A DNA stretch of 64,000 nt from the NCBI GenBank assembly GCA_010015805.1, contig ML978121.1, positions 1,736,001 to 1,800,000 of the forward strand. The letters are read 5' to 3'. The DNA is from Rhizodiscina lignyota. Taxonomy: Eukaryota; Ascomycota; Dothideomycetes; Aulographales; Rhizodiscinaceae. Positions within the stretch are counted from its first letter, which is position 1; each line of letters starts with the position of its first letter. The notes beneath the pieces are model-generated. The model was given only the letters and a program-made list of their open reading frames with translations, had not been told where the DNA came from and made no database searches. Positions 1-10,123 of this stretch are shown here, piece by piece. Position numbers and translations under genes: made by a program.

Positions 1-123
1 TCATTGACGGATGATTTCGAACCGAACATGTTGGTCCCTGTGGGTTTCGATTTGGACCGAGCCTTTCGGCAGCAGAGTTGCCAGCTAGGCAAGGTTGACG
101 ATGAATATGAAGAAGCTATCTAA
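1..123 (+). CDS. 3' end of an unidentified gene (partial)
   Basis: Reading from base 1 in frame 1 gives 40 codons without a stop, closed by TAA at 121-123. The residues are ordinary for a protein C-terminus, with an acidic end (DDEYEEAI). I do not recognise a family. An open stretch of 40 codons can arise by chance, so the main argument is its position at the window edge and its protein-like composition. The remainder of the gene would lie to the left of the window. No function is proposed. Confidence 0.35.
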   Translation, partial: SLTDDFEPNMLVPVGFDLDRAFRQQSCQLGKVDDEYEEAI

Positions 124-883
124 CGTAGAAAGATCGAGGAGGAAGATGTGTTCTTTTCTCTTTCTGGCTTTACGTGATATCTTTTGGTTCGGCACAAACG
201 AGTCATTACTCTGGACTGTTCAATCAGCCCATCAATCGAGCACACAGTCAACGGCCGAAGCTCTGGAGCGTTCTGACTCGAGCATAGAGAGCCGATTACT
301 GCTCCACCTCTTCAAGGATTTATGGCAGACGGTATATAAAACAGTGGGCTTCTCCTGGTGGAGACTCATGGCCGCCGGCCAAGCTATTGATATAGCATCG
401 GTGATGGTTTGTTGAATGGACCACACAGGCTGAGCGCGTTCAGCATGCTGGAGGCCGTCGACATGTTGAAAGTTGTTATTATGCAACACTGATCTAGCAA
501 CATACCTAGCGCTGACAATTGTTTGAGGCTATCTCCACGTGCTCTTATGTTATGGATGCGCGTCACGATAGTCATGGCGCATGCGAAATCTCGTACCTGA
601 GCCAGGTACCTGAATATCGGCAGCGTAGCGGGGCTCGGAACCCGCCAATCCCCCGTCGCGAGAGCCTCACGTTCCACGCGCCGGGGACCTTCCCACCTTC
701 CTGATTGCAGTCTATCCCACAACGTGCATCTGTCGTTCACGATGCATCGTCCACCATCGCGGTACGATTACCCAGAAAGCGGGCACATATAAGCCAGCGA
801 TGCGCCATGGCTCCGACATCTTCGCCCTCATCCTCTTCGTTGGAGTTGCCTTTGTCCTGTTTACCAGCTTCACGGATCTTCCA
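124..883. other. Gene-free stretch upstream of the acid phosphatase
   Basis: No convincing coding region on either strand. Short open frames here overlap each other in several frames and show no family features. The right end must hold the promoter and 5' leader of the phosphatase gene. An in-frame ATG at 800 would add 28 hydrophobic-rich residues to that protein, but the ATG at 884 gives a cleaner signal peptide. Confidence 0.5.
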
Positions 884-2387
884 ATGCTTCTCTCCAGACA
901 AGCTCCAGCCTTTGTGCTCGCGCTGGGATTGAGCGTGAGTGTTACGGCAAAGAATCTCACGGACGAGATCAATGCGCAATGGCGCAAGCCTGCCAAGTTT
1001 TGGGACACTGACTTGGATGCTACGATCAATGCCAAAGGCACATATAACTTCATCTTCAACTCGTCTACTCTGCCTAAGGGCATCAAGTACGGGTCCTACG
1101 ACTACTGCAATATGCCTCATGTGAGGAAGCCAGAGTACAGGATCCCATCAAAGGAGTATAAACTGGAATACGTTGAGATCATCCACCGACACCACAAGAG
1201 AACCCCTTATGCTTCGAACTTGGTGAGCTGGAGGTCCGTACTTTACCAATCACGGATATCTAACCTCTCGACAGTGGCCTGAGGAGAAGCCTCCATATGA
1301 CTGCAGCAATACCGAGCTTTTCACGTACGGAGAAGGCAAAGGCGTCCCTTCCGTTCCACTGTATTGGACACCTCTCTGGACCAGTGAGAATCCGTTCACC
1401 ACCGTCGGCGAAGGATCGAATTGCCAGTTTCCTCAGCTCACCCAGGGCGGCTTCCAGGACTCGTGGCAGCATGGCAATGATCTTTTTGGCGTCTATCATG
1501 ACTTGCTGCACTTCTTGCCCAACCAGCCAAATGGAAAACAGATGAAGTTCAGAGTTACAAACAACGTCATTACCTCCCAAGTCGCCAGTGCTCTTATTGC
1601 TGGAATGTATCCTGCTCTGGCAAGGAAGGATATCCCATTGAGCGTCTTTATCGAGAACTCGGCCATTGACAGCCTGGAGCCAACATACTCTTGTAACGCA
1701 GCGAATACTCTTTCTTCTGCCTACGGCGTTGGAAGCACTGACCCTGCATGGACACCACATCTTAATGCCAGCCAGGATCTCCGTGAGGCTCTCAACAAGA
1801 TCAGCGGCGTCGATCCAACGGACTCGGGCTGGTCTCAGAGCTGGGACCACTACTTCGACAACCTGTCTTCAAGGCAGTGCCACGGGATCCCGCTGCCGTG
1901 CAACGGGACTTGCGTCACCCAGGACCAAGTGAATGAGGTCTATCGCCTCGGCATGTACGAGTACGCGTACTTGTACCGCGTTGCGCCTGAGTCTCTCCTC
2001 TACGGTGTCGAAGAGTACGGCGTTTGGATTGCGGAGTTCCTCGGCAATGTCCGCGCTGCGACGAGCGGCACATCGACAGTCAAGTACACGCACAACGTTG
2101 CCCACGACGGATCGATGTCGCGTCTTCTGGCCGCGCTACAGACCGAGGTGATGTTCTGGCCGGGAATGGGATGTGAGCTGTCCTTTGAGATTTACAGCAA
2201 GCAGGGCTTTGGCTATGAAAAGAAGGAATGGTACGCGAGGATCTTGTTCGGTGGCCAGGTATTCAAGAGCTCGACGCCTGAGATTGGAGTTGCAGATATG
2301 ATACCGTTGGATAAGTTGACAGGATATCTGAATGGGCTCGTGGGCAACAAGGCAGCGAATGTTGTAACGCTTTGCAATAGCTCATAG
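884..2387 (+). CDS. Secreted histidine acid phosphatase family protein
   Basis: Two exons, 884-1222 and 1275-2387, joined across a 52-nt intron (1223-1274, GTGAGC...CGACAG), phase 0, give 483 residues. Residues 1-22 form a signal peptide ending SVTA. The histidine phosphatase signature appears as RHHKRTP at about 102-108 (the family pattern is RHGxRxP, the first His being the phospho-acceptor), and the second catalytic pair HD is at about 390-391 in AHDGSMS. Many Cys residues and N-x-S/T sequons fit a secreted glycoprotein. The family hydrolyses phosphomonoesters in the wall or medium; the RHHKRTP variant resembles fungal counting-factor-60-like members, whose substrates are not well defined. 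The start at 884 is chosen for the signal peptide; 800 is an alternative. Confidence 0.88.
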
Positions 2388-2547
2388 AAAGACTTTGGAG
2401 GGGCACAAGTGGTTGTCTAATCAATAAAACATGTGAATGTGTAATATTATGCTTGATTCAATGAGTACGGATTTTGAAGATGCAATCTGATGGTACCTGA
2501 ATGTGAGAGAAAAGGGGAAACGCCAGAGACCCTGCTGCCAATTTAAT

Positions 2548-3483
2548 CTACCAGAGGTCGGAATAACACGGATATGCGTCGATAGGTGCAGGGAGTGGAT
2601 GTGTGAGGCTACTTGGAAGCCCAGAGAGTTCTCCCGCACTTGCGTCTCCCCGTATTCCCTCGATGCCCTCATGTGGCTCGAAGGTTCGAAGCACCAAACT
2701 GACCAAGCTTTGTCCACTTGCCCTTGCCTTTTGCGTCTCAGGCAAATTCTTCACCCATTCGAACATCCCATGACTGTTGCTTTCATGTGCCAACCACGTA
2801 TCCTCCATGGATATCCGAACATCCCCTTCTCCATGCTCCACTATGCTCTCGAGAAAGTTACGAAGCGAGCGTGCCACTTCTCTGATCTTGTGAAGCGCTC
2901 TATGAGCCATGCTGAGTAGACGCTGCGCTTCTTGAGCCGCAAGGATATCTCTCTGCAGTTCCCTTCGCTGGTCGGCACTCCAGGGTTCACTTCGCGGCGC
3001 TCTTGGAAGCGGCAGCTTGCGAATGGATTGTCTCGTCAAGGTGTCCACGTTCTCTAATTCCTTCCAAAAGCTTCGTGAGAACGGTTGTTCGCCGAGGAGT
3101 AAATCCAAATCCTCACATCTTGACGGAGCGAAATGTCCCAGCATAAAGCGACGGGTGGGGCTGGTGCGGTAATACACGATGGCTATGTCTCGGATCAAGT
3201 CCTCCAGTTTTTCCCTCCCGACTCTAAATCGATTGACGACCTCGAGGTGAGCTGCCTTTGCCTCTTCAGTGAAGCAGAGACGGCCAACGGAGTAATCTTC
3301 GATTTTCCAGCTGCAGGAGAAGCAATAGAATTCAGTTCGGATGGGTGTTGTTACGTAATTATAGTGACGGCAAATTGGAATGTCTGGATAGAGAGGAGAA
3401 GCGTAGGTCAGAGGGCTGCACGGCTCCACGATGAACTCGTGGACGCAGCCGCAAGAATGCTGATATGAGATCTGCCTGCACAT
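2548..3483 (-). CDS. Hypothetical fungal protein with Cys-rich N-terminus
   Basis: A single open frame of about 311 residues from an ATG at 3483; the frame stays open 20 codons further upstream (3543), but the start MCRQISYQHSCGC looks like the conserved opening of many small ascomycete proteins, so 3483 is preferred. Cys pairs in the first 60 residues (CGC, CRH, CFSC) could bind metal. The centre (roughly residues 75-240) is charged and helical with repeated Arg/Glu, and the C-terminus is low complexity. No catalytic motif, signal peptide or membrane segment is visible. I do not recognise a named family. Length, helical composition and lack of stops over 300 codons support a real gene. Confidence 0.6.
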   Translation of the reverse strand: MCRQISYQHSCGCVHEFIVEPCSPLTYASPLYPDIPICRHYNYVTTPIRTEFYCFSCSWKIEDYSVGRLCFTEEAKAAHLEVVNRFRVGREKLEDLIRDIAIVYYRTSPTRRFMLGHFAPSRCEDLDLLLGEQPFSRSFWKELENVDTLTRQSIRKLPLPRAPRSEPWSADQRRELQRDILAAQEAQRLLSMAHRALHKIREVARSLRNFLESIVEHGEGDVRISMEDTWLAHESNSHGMFEWVKNLPETQKARASGQSLVSLVLRTFEPHEGIEGIRGDASAGELSGLPSSLTHPLPAPIDAYPCYSDLW

Positions 3484-4555
3484 GTTTGGTTCGATGCTTT
3501 GATAAGAAGAGTGAAGAGAGATCTCTGCAATAAATAAAGTCAATCCGTGTTGAGAGTGAACGTGAGTTTACCAATTTCGAGTACATTAGCACTTAGTGAA
3601 ATTGGCAGTTAGCCGTTGTTCGAATGGAGGACATTGCAAAACAAAGAAAACAAAAGCAATTTGAAAGGACAATGGTATTGTTCCTATTGTTGAGGTCCTA
3701 TTGTGAAGGTCCTATTGTGAAGGTCGTATGGACGAACAAGTGTAATTGTCTAATGCGGAAGCATAGCGTCTTCGAGCCAATGCGCTTTGCCTCGAGTCGA
3801 TGATATAGAATAAAGCAACAAAATACATGTCATCAAACAGGACAGTACAGAAGATATCATGCTAAGAAATATTTGGCTAAAGAATCGACTTATCCTGCGT
3901 GGACGGGATTGTTTCGCAAGCATAGAACAAAGGCGCAACGAGGACGCCTCTGAGCCAACTTTTGTACAATGAAATTTCATCAGCATCAGGTTGCTTGGGT
4001 ATCTAGCAAAGCTGCAACTGTTGTTAGCGCATCTGCAATGGTACCCTCCTCAGTTCCGGAATGCCTTCAAGGCTCGCCGACCATCCTTCGCTCATGCGTG
4101 AAATCCAGCTTCGATCAATGAGGCTTGGGGTGGAAAGATGAGAGCGGTGTCAAATCCACAGCGATAAAGCAAGGTAGATGGTGGCGGGCATGTATTTAGG
4201 GGATGCGAGTTCATACAGGTTCCGACGAGCCGTGGGAACGACTCGGAGATGCTCCAGGAACGCCGCATTGTGCCGTGTCACATGGGTAAATCTTATCCTA
4301 CTCCGTAAAATCGCACAAGATGAAAAATACCTGGCGTCCGAATCGTTAATTGCTTCCGCAATGGGTATCGGGCTGATCTTCGACTTGCAGAGCCTGCATG
4401 TTCATGCTTCTGACCCCCGCATTCAGAGCCGTAGGCAGCCAAGCCCAAGAATTGAGAATTGAACAAAACTTCATCCGAGTCTCCAATTGAACAGAACATT
4501 GAAGCATACCGTACCTGTGTAGAGAGTTTTGACATCTCGCTGCTCGAACTCGAAA
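3484..4555. other. Gene-free stretch between hypothetical gene and MetE-like gene
   Basis: About 1.07 kb with no supported gene. It holds a short minisatellite (3682-3723, listed separately) and the presumed promoters of the leftward hypothetical gene and the rightward MetE-like gene. The open frames here, including one of 78 codons at 3750-3986 on the minus strand, have no family features. Confidence 0.5.
3682..3723. repeat. 14-bp minisatellite, three tandem copies
   Basis: Three head-to-tail copies of a 14-bp unit (TCCTATTGTGAAGG) at 3682-3695, 3696-3709 and 3710-3723. The last two copies are identical and the first differs at two positions; a partial fourth unit (TCGTATGG) follows. Intergenic; no function is evident. 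Confidence 0.85.
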
Positions 4556-5810
4556 ATGCCTGGAATTCCTGTAGAAGTCGTCGGGTCGCTTCCCCGGCCA
4601 ATGTGTTCGTTAAATGCAAATCGTCACTGCTTCGGACATTCACAACGCTGAACTTTGACAGATCTCCAGGAAGCGATTAACCAATATGATTCTGACAAAA
4701 TCACTCTGGAGGACCTCCAGGCGGCTCAAGACAAAGCGGCGCGCGACTCGGTGGAACGAATGGAGGAAACAGGTCATCCGGTGGTAACCGATGGAGAACA
4801 GAGAGCCTCATCGTTTGCTACCTATCCCATTATCGACACTCTGGGCGGCAAAGGTCTTGCCTCGAACCTTGTCGCAGATGGACAGTATTTTGCCATCTTC
4901 GACGATGGTCATCACCGACAATTGCCTCGTCTCGTGAGCGGACCGTTCAAGTACAGGACTTATGCCGCGGATTACCTGAAGAAGAGCAAGCCGTATGCAT
5001 CAAAGCCTGTGAAGCAAGCCGTCATTGCCCCATCAATGCTGTACTTGCTATATCCTCTCAATGGAGAAATAGAAGGGTATCCAAAAAGCCAGTTCGAAAG
5101 TGATCTGATTGACGAGTGTGAGAAGGATATTCGGCAATGTTTCGATGCTGGGGCCGTGCGGGTGTCGATTGACTTTACGGAGGGCAGGCTGGCTAAGAAG
5201 AAAGACAAGAGGAATCCATGGACCGGCGCGGATCTTCTTCAGACATTCGTCGACTTGAACAACAAGGTACTGGATCGATTCTCTCCAGAGGAGAGAAAGA
5301 ACATAGGGATCCACACATGTCCAGGTGGCGATTGTGACAGCGTGCATAGTGGAGACGTCGATTACCATGAGCTGTTGCCGAGCTTGTTCCAAATGAACGC
5401 TGGGTATTTCCTTATCCAATGCGCCAGCGAGAAGGAGAAGGAGAAGGTATACAAGGATATTGGCGCCAATATCCGGAAGGACGCAAATGGTGTCAAGCAG
5501 GTAAATGCTGGATTAATATCAACGCCGTGGACCTGCTGACTCAGTTTGAAAGGTTGCATTCATTGGAGTTGTGAATCCATTGAACCCAGAAGTCGAAACG
5601 CCTGAACAGATCCGTGACGCTGTGCTCGCAGCAGCGAAACATATCCCTACCGACCAGCTTGGGGCCACCGACGACTGTGGCTTCTCGCCATTTTCGATAG
5701 ATGTCAAGCCAAAGCACGGAAGTCCAGACTTTGCAAGAGATGTGGCGTTTCAGAAGATTGCAAGTCGTGTCAAGGGGGTACAGCTGGCGAATGAGGCGCT
5801 AGGACTGTGA
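4556..5810 (+). CDS. MetE-like (cobalamin-independent methionine synthase C-terminal domain) protein
   Basis: Three exons: 4556-4604, 4662-5500, 5553-5810 (introns 57 and 52 nt), 381 residues. The first junction (donor GTTCGT at 4605, acceptor at 4661) is fixed by homology: it joins GSLPRPM to YLQEAI, the standard opening of this family. The TIM-barrel domain of UROD/MetE type fills the protein. VVTDGEQ near residue 50 and IHTCPGGD near 240 are family motifs; the latter carries His and Cys at the positions used for zinc in true MetE. At 381 residues it lacks the N-terminal half of full-length MetE (about 760 residues), so it is a stand-alone C-terminal-domain protein. In fungi such proteins are usually annotated as methionine-synthase-like; the substrate is unknown. 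It is an accessory paralogue, not the housekeeping Met6. Confidence 0.87.
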
Positions 5811-6447
5811 ACGGGTTCGTGGGTAATATCATATATCGTCCTTCGACTTCAACATAGAACGTAGGAGCTCACAAGCAAATTCAACAGTTTGCATGAGATG
5901 TGCGAAATGATAGATTTATGGGGGACTGCGGTGCGGACTTATATCTAATCATCTTTGCTATTTCGGCAGTTGAACGACGATATCGTACGCGCTAGTCTGT
6001 TTCTTATGTTACATTTCAAGATAACAGTTGGTAAACGCTGTATCCGGCTTAGTCTCATTACTGTTTCGCGCTAGCAGGCTAATCCCTGCTTAGATTCGGC
6101 ATATGTTGGGGCAAACCGTGGGCGTGGGTAGAACGAGAATAATAACGAGGAGATTATAAGAGGTACGAAATAAGTAAAGAGGTAAAAGAAAGAAGAAATA
6201 CGGACGTAATATATAGAAGGAAGCGACGTATAAGTTAAATTTGTGAACTTATCACAATACGGAATTGGTATTAAACTTATCGATTATCCGGCACCTATCC
6301 CCCTTTTTATAGGCTCCGCGCTAGGAAGCCTTAGCAGTTGCCCTACAGAAGGGCCCGATGTTTTCCCGGCGCTGTGTGTGCACGGTTTTTTTCCTTTTTT
6401 CCTCTACACAAACCGAGCAGCTCTTTCTTCCTTCAATCCACCGAACA
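5811..6447. other. AT- and purine-rich intergenic stretch
   Basis: No gene supported. Bases about 6120-6240 are strongly purine-biased (runs of A and G with few pyrimidines on the plus strand), unlike the flanks. An ATG at 6359 opens a 30-codon frame that reaches the first clear intron donor of the next gene (6448), but its phase does not agree with the downstream exons. Confidence 0.45.
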
Positions 6448-6505
6448 GTAAGTAAATTCTGTATACGCTTGATATATATTAATAAAACTGACAATTGTTG
6501 CGTAG

Positions 6506-7916
6506 TACACGCCCGACGTATTCTGTGCTGAACACCAGCACACCCACGCTCAGCCTTATTACCGAGAAACCGTGTTAGCGCATGTGCTAAGCATATGCGG
6601 GATGGCGCACAACTACAGCGGCCCCAACGTGACTAACGCGACCAATCCGGTCAATGGGGTTTGGTTCCATGGTTGGTATACGCAAAATACCTGCGAAACT
6701 AAAGCACACTAAACATGTACAGGCCCTATACCAAACCACAACCCCGGCTGGCAGCCGACTGGTAGGTGTTTCTGTGCAAACACTACGCATAGCTGACAGG
6801 ATACACAGTGATCCAGAATTGGGTTGCCAACGGCCGAGCCGGCTGTGAGTTAACCTTTCGTTATAGGATACGCTATACATAGGCTAACGAAATGCAGCCC
6901 GCCCGAACATCGCTGTAGCCGACCACGCCCATCAATACTGTAAGGCTTTTTTTCTGCTAGCGTAGCGCACATCCTGAACCCATGCATAGTCCCGAACCCT
7001 GCTGAGGTGGTCAGTAAGGCCACAGTAGGAGTGTGAGTAAATACGTTCAAATGCATTGTGCTTGTACTGAGTATACATTCCAGGTGCATGATTGACGTTG
7101 GTGATAACGTTATGTGTGGAGTTGTCTTTGAGAACGGTCAAGCAAACGCTGCTGTGAGTATACTGAGCACGTATTGAGCGTATCGTATACTGAGAATTGA
7201 TACAGCTTCGCCGTCACTTTCGCACCGCGCATCCTGGTGCTGGTTAGTATGTCCTCTAAATATGCTTGCGTATGCTGAAAGCGAAAACAGTTCAGAATGC
7301 GACCACACAGAATGTCACCAACCAGGAAATGCTTGAGGCACAAAAGTCAGTACACATCGAGCATGTGCATACACATATCGAGCATATACTGACCGCTTAT
7401 AGTGCGCTCAAGCTGTTCGTGAGGTCCGGAACCTGGCGCGATGCGCTGTTCGGCTCTGAACCGGGGTGAGTATATCCCAATCAGACATTGAGCCAATGCT
7501 AATTGTGTACAAAGACGGGGCCCAGTGGGCGGACTAATCGATGTCTATGCCACTGAGATGGAAGCAATTGCGTAAGTCTGCCTGTGCTGGAAACATGCTA
7601 AGTATACGATATGCTGATCATGAACAGGGCAGCAGATGCGACATTTGCCGCTGCGTACGGCACTCGCTTCCACCGAGATGTAGGTATATGGTAATTGTCT
7701 TTTGATCATGTGCTGATCATGTACACAGCGACTCTGCCAAACCCGTGGCATCGGCAAAAGAAAGGTAAGTTTGCATATTTTCTGTGTGGACACATACTGA
7801 GCATGTGTATAGCGCGGCCCATCCCCGCCCGCAAGAAACCTAAAAATGACCATCACTTTACAGCTATAATTAGATGGCTGCTTGACAATGCTGGTGTCTC
7901 TTTTTTGGGGCGCTAG
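6506..7916 (+). CDS. Unidentified intron-saturated gene (5' end unresolved)
   Basis: No long open frame exists here, but a regular series of splice-like signals divides the region into about 13 exons of roughly 23-90 nt. Proposed introns: 6448-6505, 6572-6618, 6672-6722, 6762-6808, 6845-6897, 6940-6989, 7033-7083, 7154-7205, 7243-7290, 7346-7402, 7466-7514, 7572-7627, 7684-7728, 7765-7812. With these removed, one frame stays open from 6506 to TAG at 7914-7916, about 250 residues or more. It has several N-x-T sequons in the first half and a basic tail near the C-terminus (RQKK, RKKPK). I recognise no domain. The start codon was not found: the frame runs into 6506 in a phase that no nearby ATG matches, and the donor at 6672 (GTTGGT) is weak. 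Splice sites were chosen by eye, which inflates apparent openness. Confidence 0.5.
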
Positions 7917-8250
7917 AGTATGCTCATGACCAGCGCCTTGCATTATCAGTAATGTCGAATAGCGACAAGCCTCTACTGGCTCGTGGCCATGCTGAAGACA
8001 AGACTGATCTTATAGCACGATAGCGGGAAATGACTCTCAGGCATACAGCAAGACGAGACAGTCAAGGAATGTCCATACCCAAAAGCGTAAGCGTCTGTAG
8101 TTATCCTCGACGATAAATCACTATCAATTAAAGGCCTTTTGCCATGCACCAGGAGAGTATCTCAATTTGTCCTCTACCTGGCGCTATATCCTGTGACATT
8201 TCCTCCGCATTTGGACGAATTTGATACAATTTCCGCATTGCTCATTGCTC
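7917..8250. other. Short intergenic stretch between convergent genes
   Basis: About 330 bases between the 3' ends of the intron-saturated gene and the leftward transporter gene. I see no gene, RNA or repeat here. Confidence 0.5.
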
Positions 8251-10123
8251 TCAAATCATATACCGATAGTCTTTCGCCTGCCTCCTTGCCAATGCAATGT
8301 CAATCCCTTCCATCTCTGCCGTCTTCCTCAGTTTCGCAAGGTCCTCCTCTCTGAGCGGCACGTCCTCATTCTGCAGCGCCGAAAGATACTTGTTTTGGCG
8401 TTGAAGATACCATCGTAAGATAACCGCACAAATCAATGCAACGACTTGTAGCCCGATGCAAGCTCCCAGGGCGGGCCTATAGTCCGGGGGGTCGATGTAA
8501 GTGAACGGTGTCCAGATACTGGCAGCATTTCCGACCGAGTTGACGAAAGCGAGTGCAGCGGCACGCTTGGCAGGTGGACGAGGAATAGCATTCGCAATCC
8601 AAGCGTATATAATGCCGTTTTGTGCAAAGACGAAGATCATAAGGAACATGGAGAAGTATCGGGGGCCGAAAGAGCTTGTTGTCATGAATACAACAAAGCC
8701 GACGATCGTGATCGGGATCGGATAGACGAAGAACCAGAAGCGATGGTTAAGCTTGTCGGATGCCCAGGAATTGACCTAGAGACCTCAGCAATAAGAACCG
8801 AGATGTGTTAACAAGTTACTTACGAATGAGTAAATGACCATGAAGATGTAAGGGGGCGCCACGAGTAAGAGAGAGTCGATGTGATTGAAACCAAGCGTCG
8901 CAGTTAGGGTTGGGAAGAAGTTCTGGAATCCGGATGCGCCAGTAATGCCATGATAAGCAATGGCGAGCAAATATGTCTTAGGGTCTTTAAATGCCAGTTT
9001 ACATCCCGTCCATTGCGACATGCCACCCGGGAGGTCGACGTCGGCTTCCGCTGCGTCGAGGGCCAGACGACGGTTTGCAACGTGCTTCATTTCTGGAGAG
9101 AGACGACTCCAGGTATCAGGGAAGTCTGGAAGAATGAAACAGATGACGATTCCGATAAACATGGTGATGGCTCCTTCGATGACATAGAGCCATTGCCACG
9201 CAGACATCCCTAGGGATCCAGCGAGTCCGCTCAAGATACCAGCAGCAATGCTACACCAATATCAGAAATTGCTCATGGGAAGTGGTGGTGTTCACTCACA
9301 GATTACCGAAGGCACCGCTAAGCAATGAACCCGAGTAGAAAACTGCCATTCTGAATGAAAGTTCGCCTTTCGTGTACCATTTCGAAAGATAGAACAGCAC
9401 GCCTGCGAAGAATGGAGCCTCTTAAAGATTGTTAGTATCGCGAAACGCATTTGCTCAAACAATCTCAACTTACCAACGAGACCCAGAATAAATCGACATG
9501 CTACGATACCTCCATAACTCTTTACCTGGCTCGTCAGGCACGACACCAGGCCCCAGGCTATCACGAAAAAGCCAATGTACCAAGATGGCTTTCCGCAGTA
9601 ATTAAGCAGCAAGTTCGAAGGCACTTGCATCAGAACCTGGCCTCGGTGAGAAGTTGATTAGGATTCGAAAGGATTAGACTTACATAAGCCACGAAAAGGA
9701 TGGACAGACCAACTTGGTACTGAGTATTGTTCAGTCCAAGGTCCTCAACCAGTCCCTGCAATTTCGCCGCTGGCAAAAATATCAGCACCCTGGAATCCAG
9801 AAAATTTCAGTTTCGACGGTTATGGAGCTCATACCAGCATAGTTGTTCCTAGTATCGCACAGTTAGCGAATAGTTCAACACTCGGTTCTCGGGTTCGATA
9901 ATGAGACGTACCGATCAATATAGTTCATCAGATACACCAAGATAACCAGCGGCATAATGAGGCAGTCAATCTTGAAGCGAAGCTTTTTCTCCACCCCGAG
10001 CTCATGCTCTGAAAGCGCCATCATATGCAACGGCTCTCTCGACGGCGAGCCATTCTCGACCTGCGCCATATCAAGCTTCTCCCCACCAAGAATGTCGGAG
10101 TCGTGGACGATTCTGTCTGCCAT
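8251..10123 (-). CDS. Dal5-family MFS anion:cation symporter
   Basis: Seven exons on the minus strand: 10123-9912, 9848-9835, 9769-9684, 9636-9474, 9420-9300, 9250-8824 and 8775-8251, giving 515 residues. Exon 2 is a 14-nt micro-exon that completes the family motif YIDRNNYA after the first membrane helix. The protein has about 12 hydrophobic helices, a hydrophilic N-terminus of about 50 residues, and the ACS-family features MNYIDR, CRFILGLVEAPFFAG and WQWLYVIEG. These are typical of the allantoate/nicotinate/vitamin transporters (Dal5, Tna1, Vht1 relatives), plasma-membrane proton symporters for small organic anions. The precise substrate cannot be read from sequence. The ATG at 10123 is preferred to one six codons upstream. 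It is a stand-alone gene beside no obvious pathway partner. Confidence 0.9.
9835..9848 (-). other. 14-nt micro-exon of the Dal5-like gene
   Basis: The exon reads GAACAACTATGCTG on the minus strand and is flanked by AG at 9850-9849 and GT at 9834-9833. It contributes NNYA between the end of exon 1 (YIDR) and exon 3 (AAKLQGL), restoring a motif conserved in the family. Skipping it would shift the frame, since 14 is not a multiple of three. Confidence 0.82.

Noticed and set aside
2548-3543. Longer start (3543) for the Cys-rich hypothetical gene.
   Set aside because: The 20 additional residues are not protein-like in context, while MCRQISY at 3483 is a familiar type of opening.
6104-6256. A TG...CA-bounded, purine-rich block that could be an old solitary LTR.
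   Set aside because: The ends fit only loosely, the flanks show no convincing 5-bp target duplication, and no retroelement genes or second copy are in the window. I could not separate it from ordinary purine-rich intergenic DNA.
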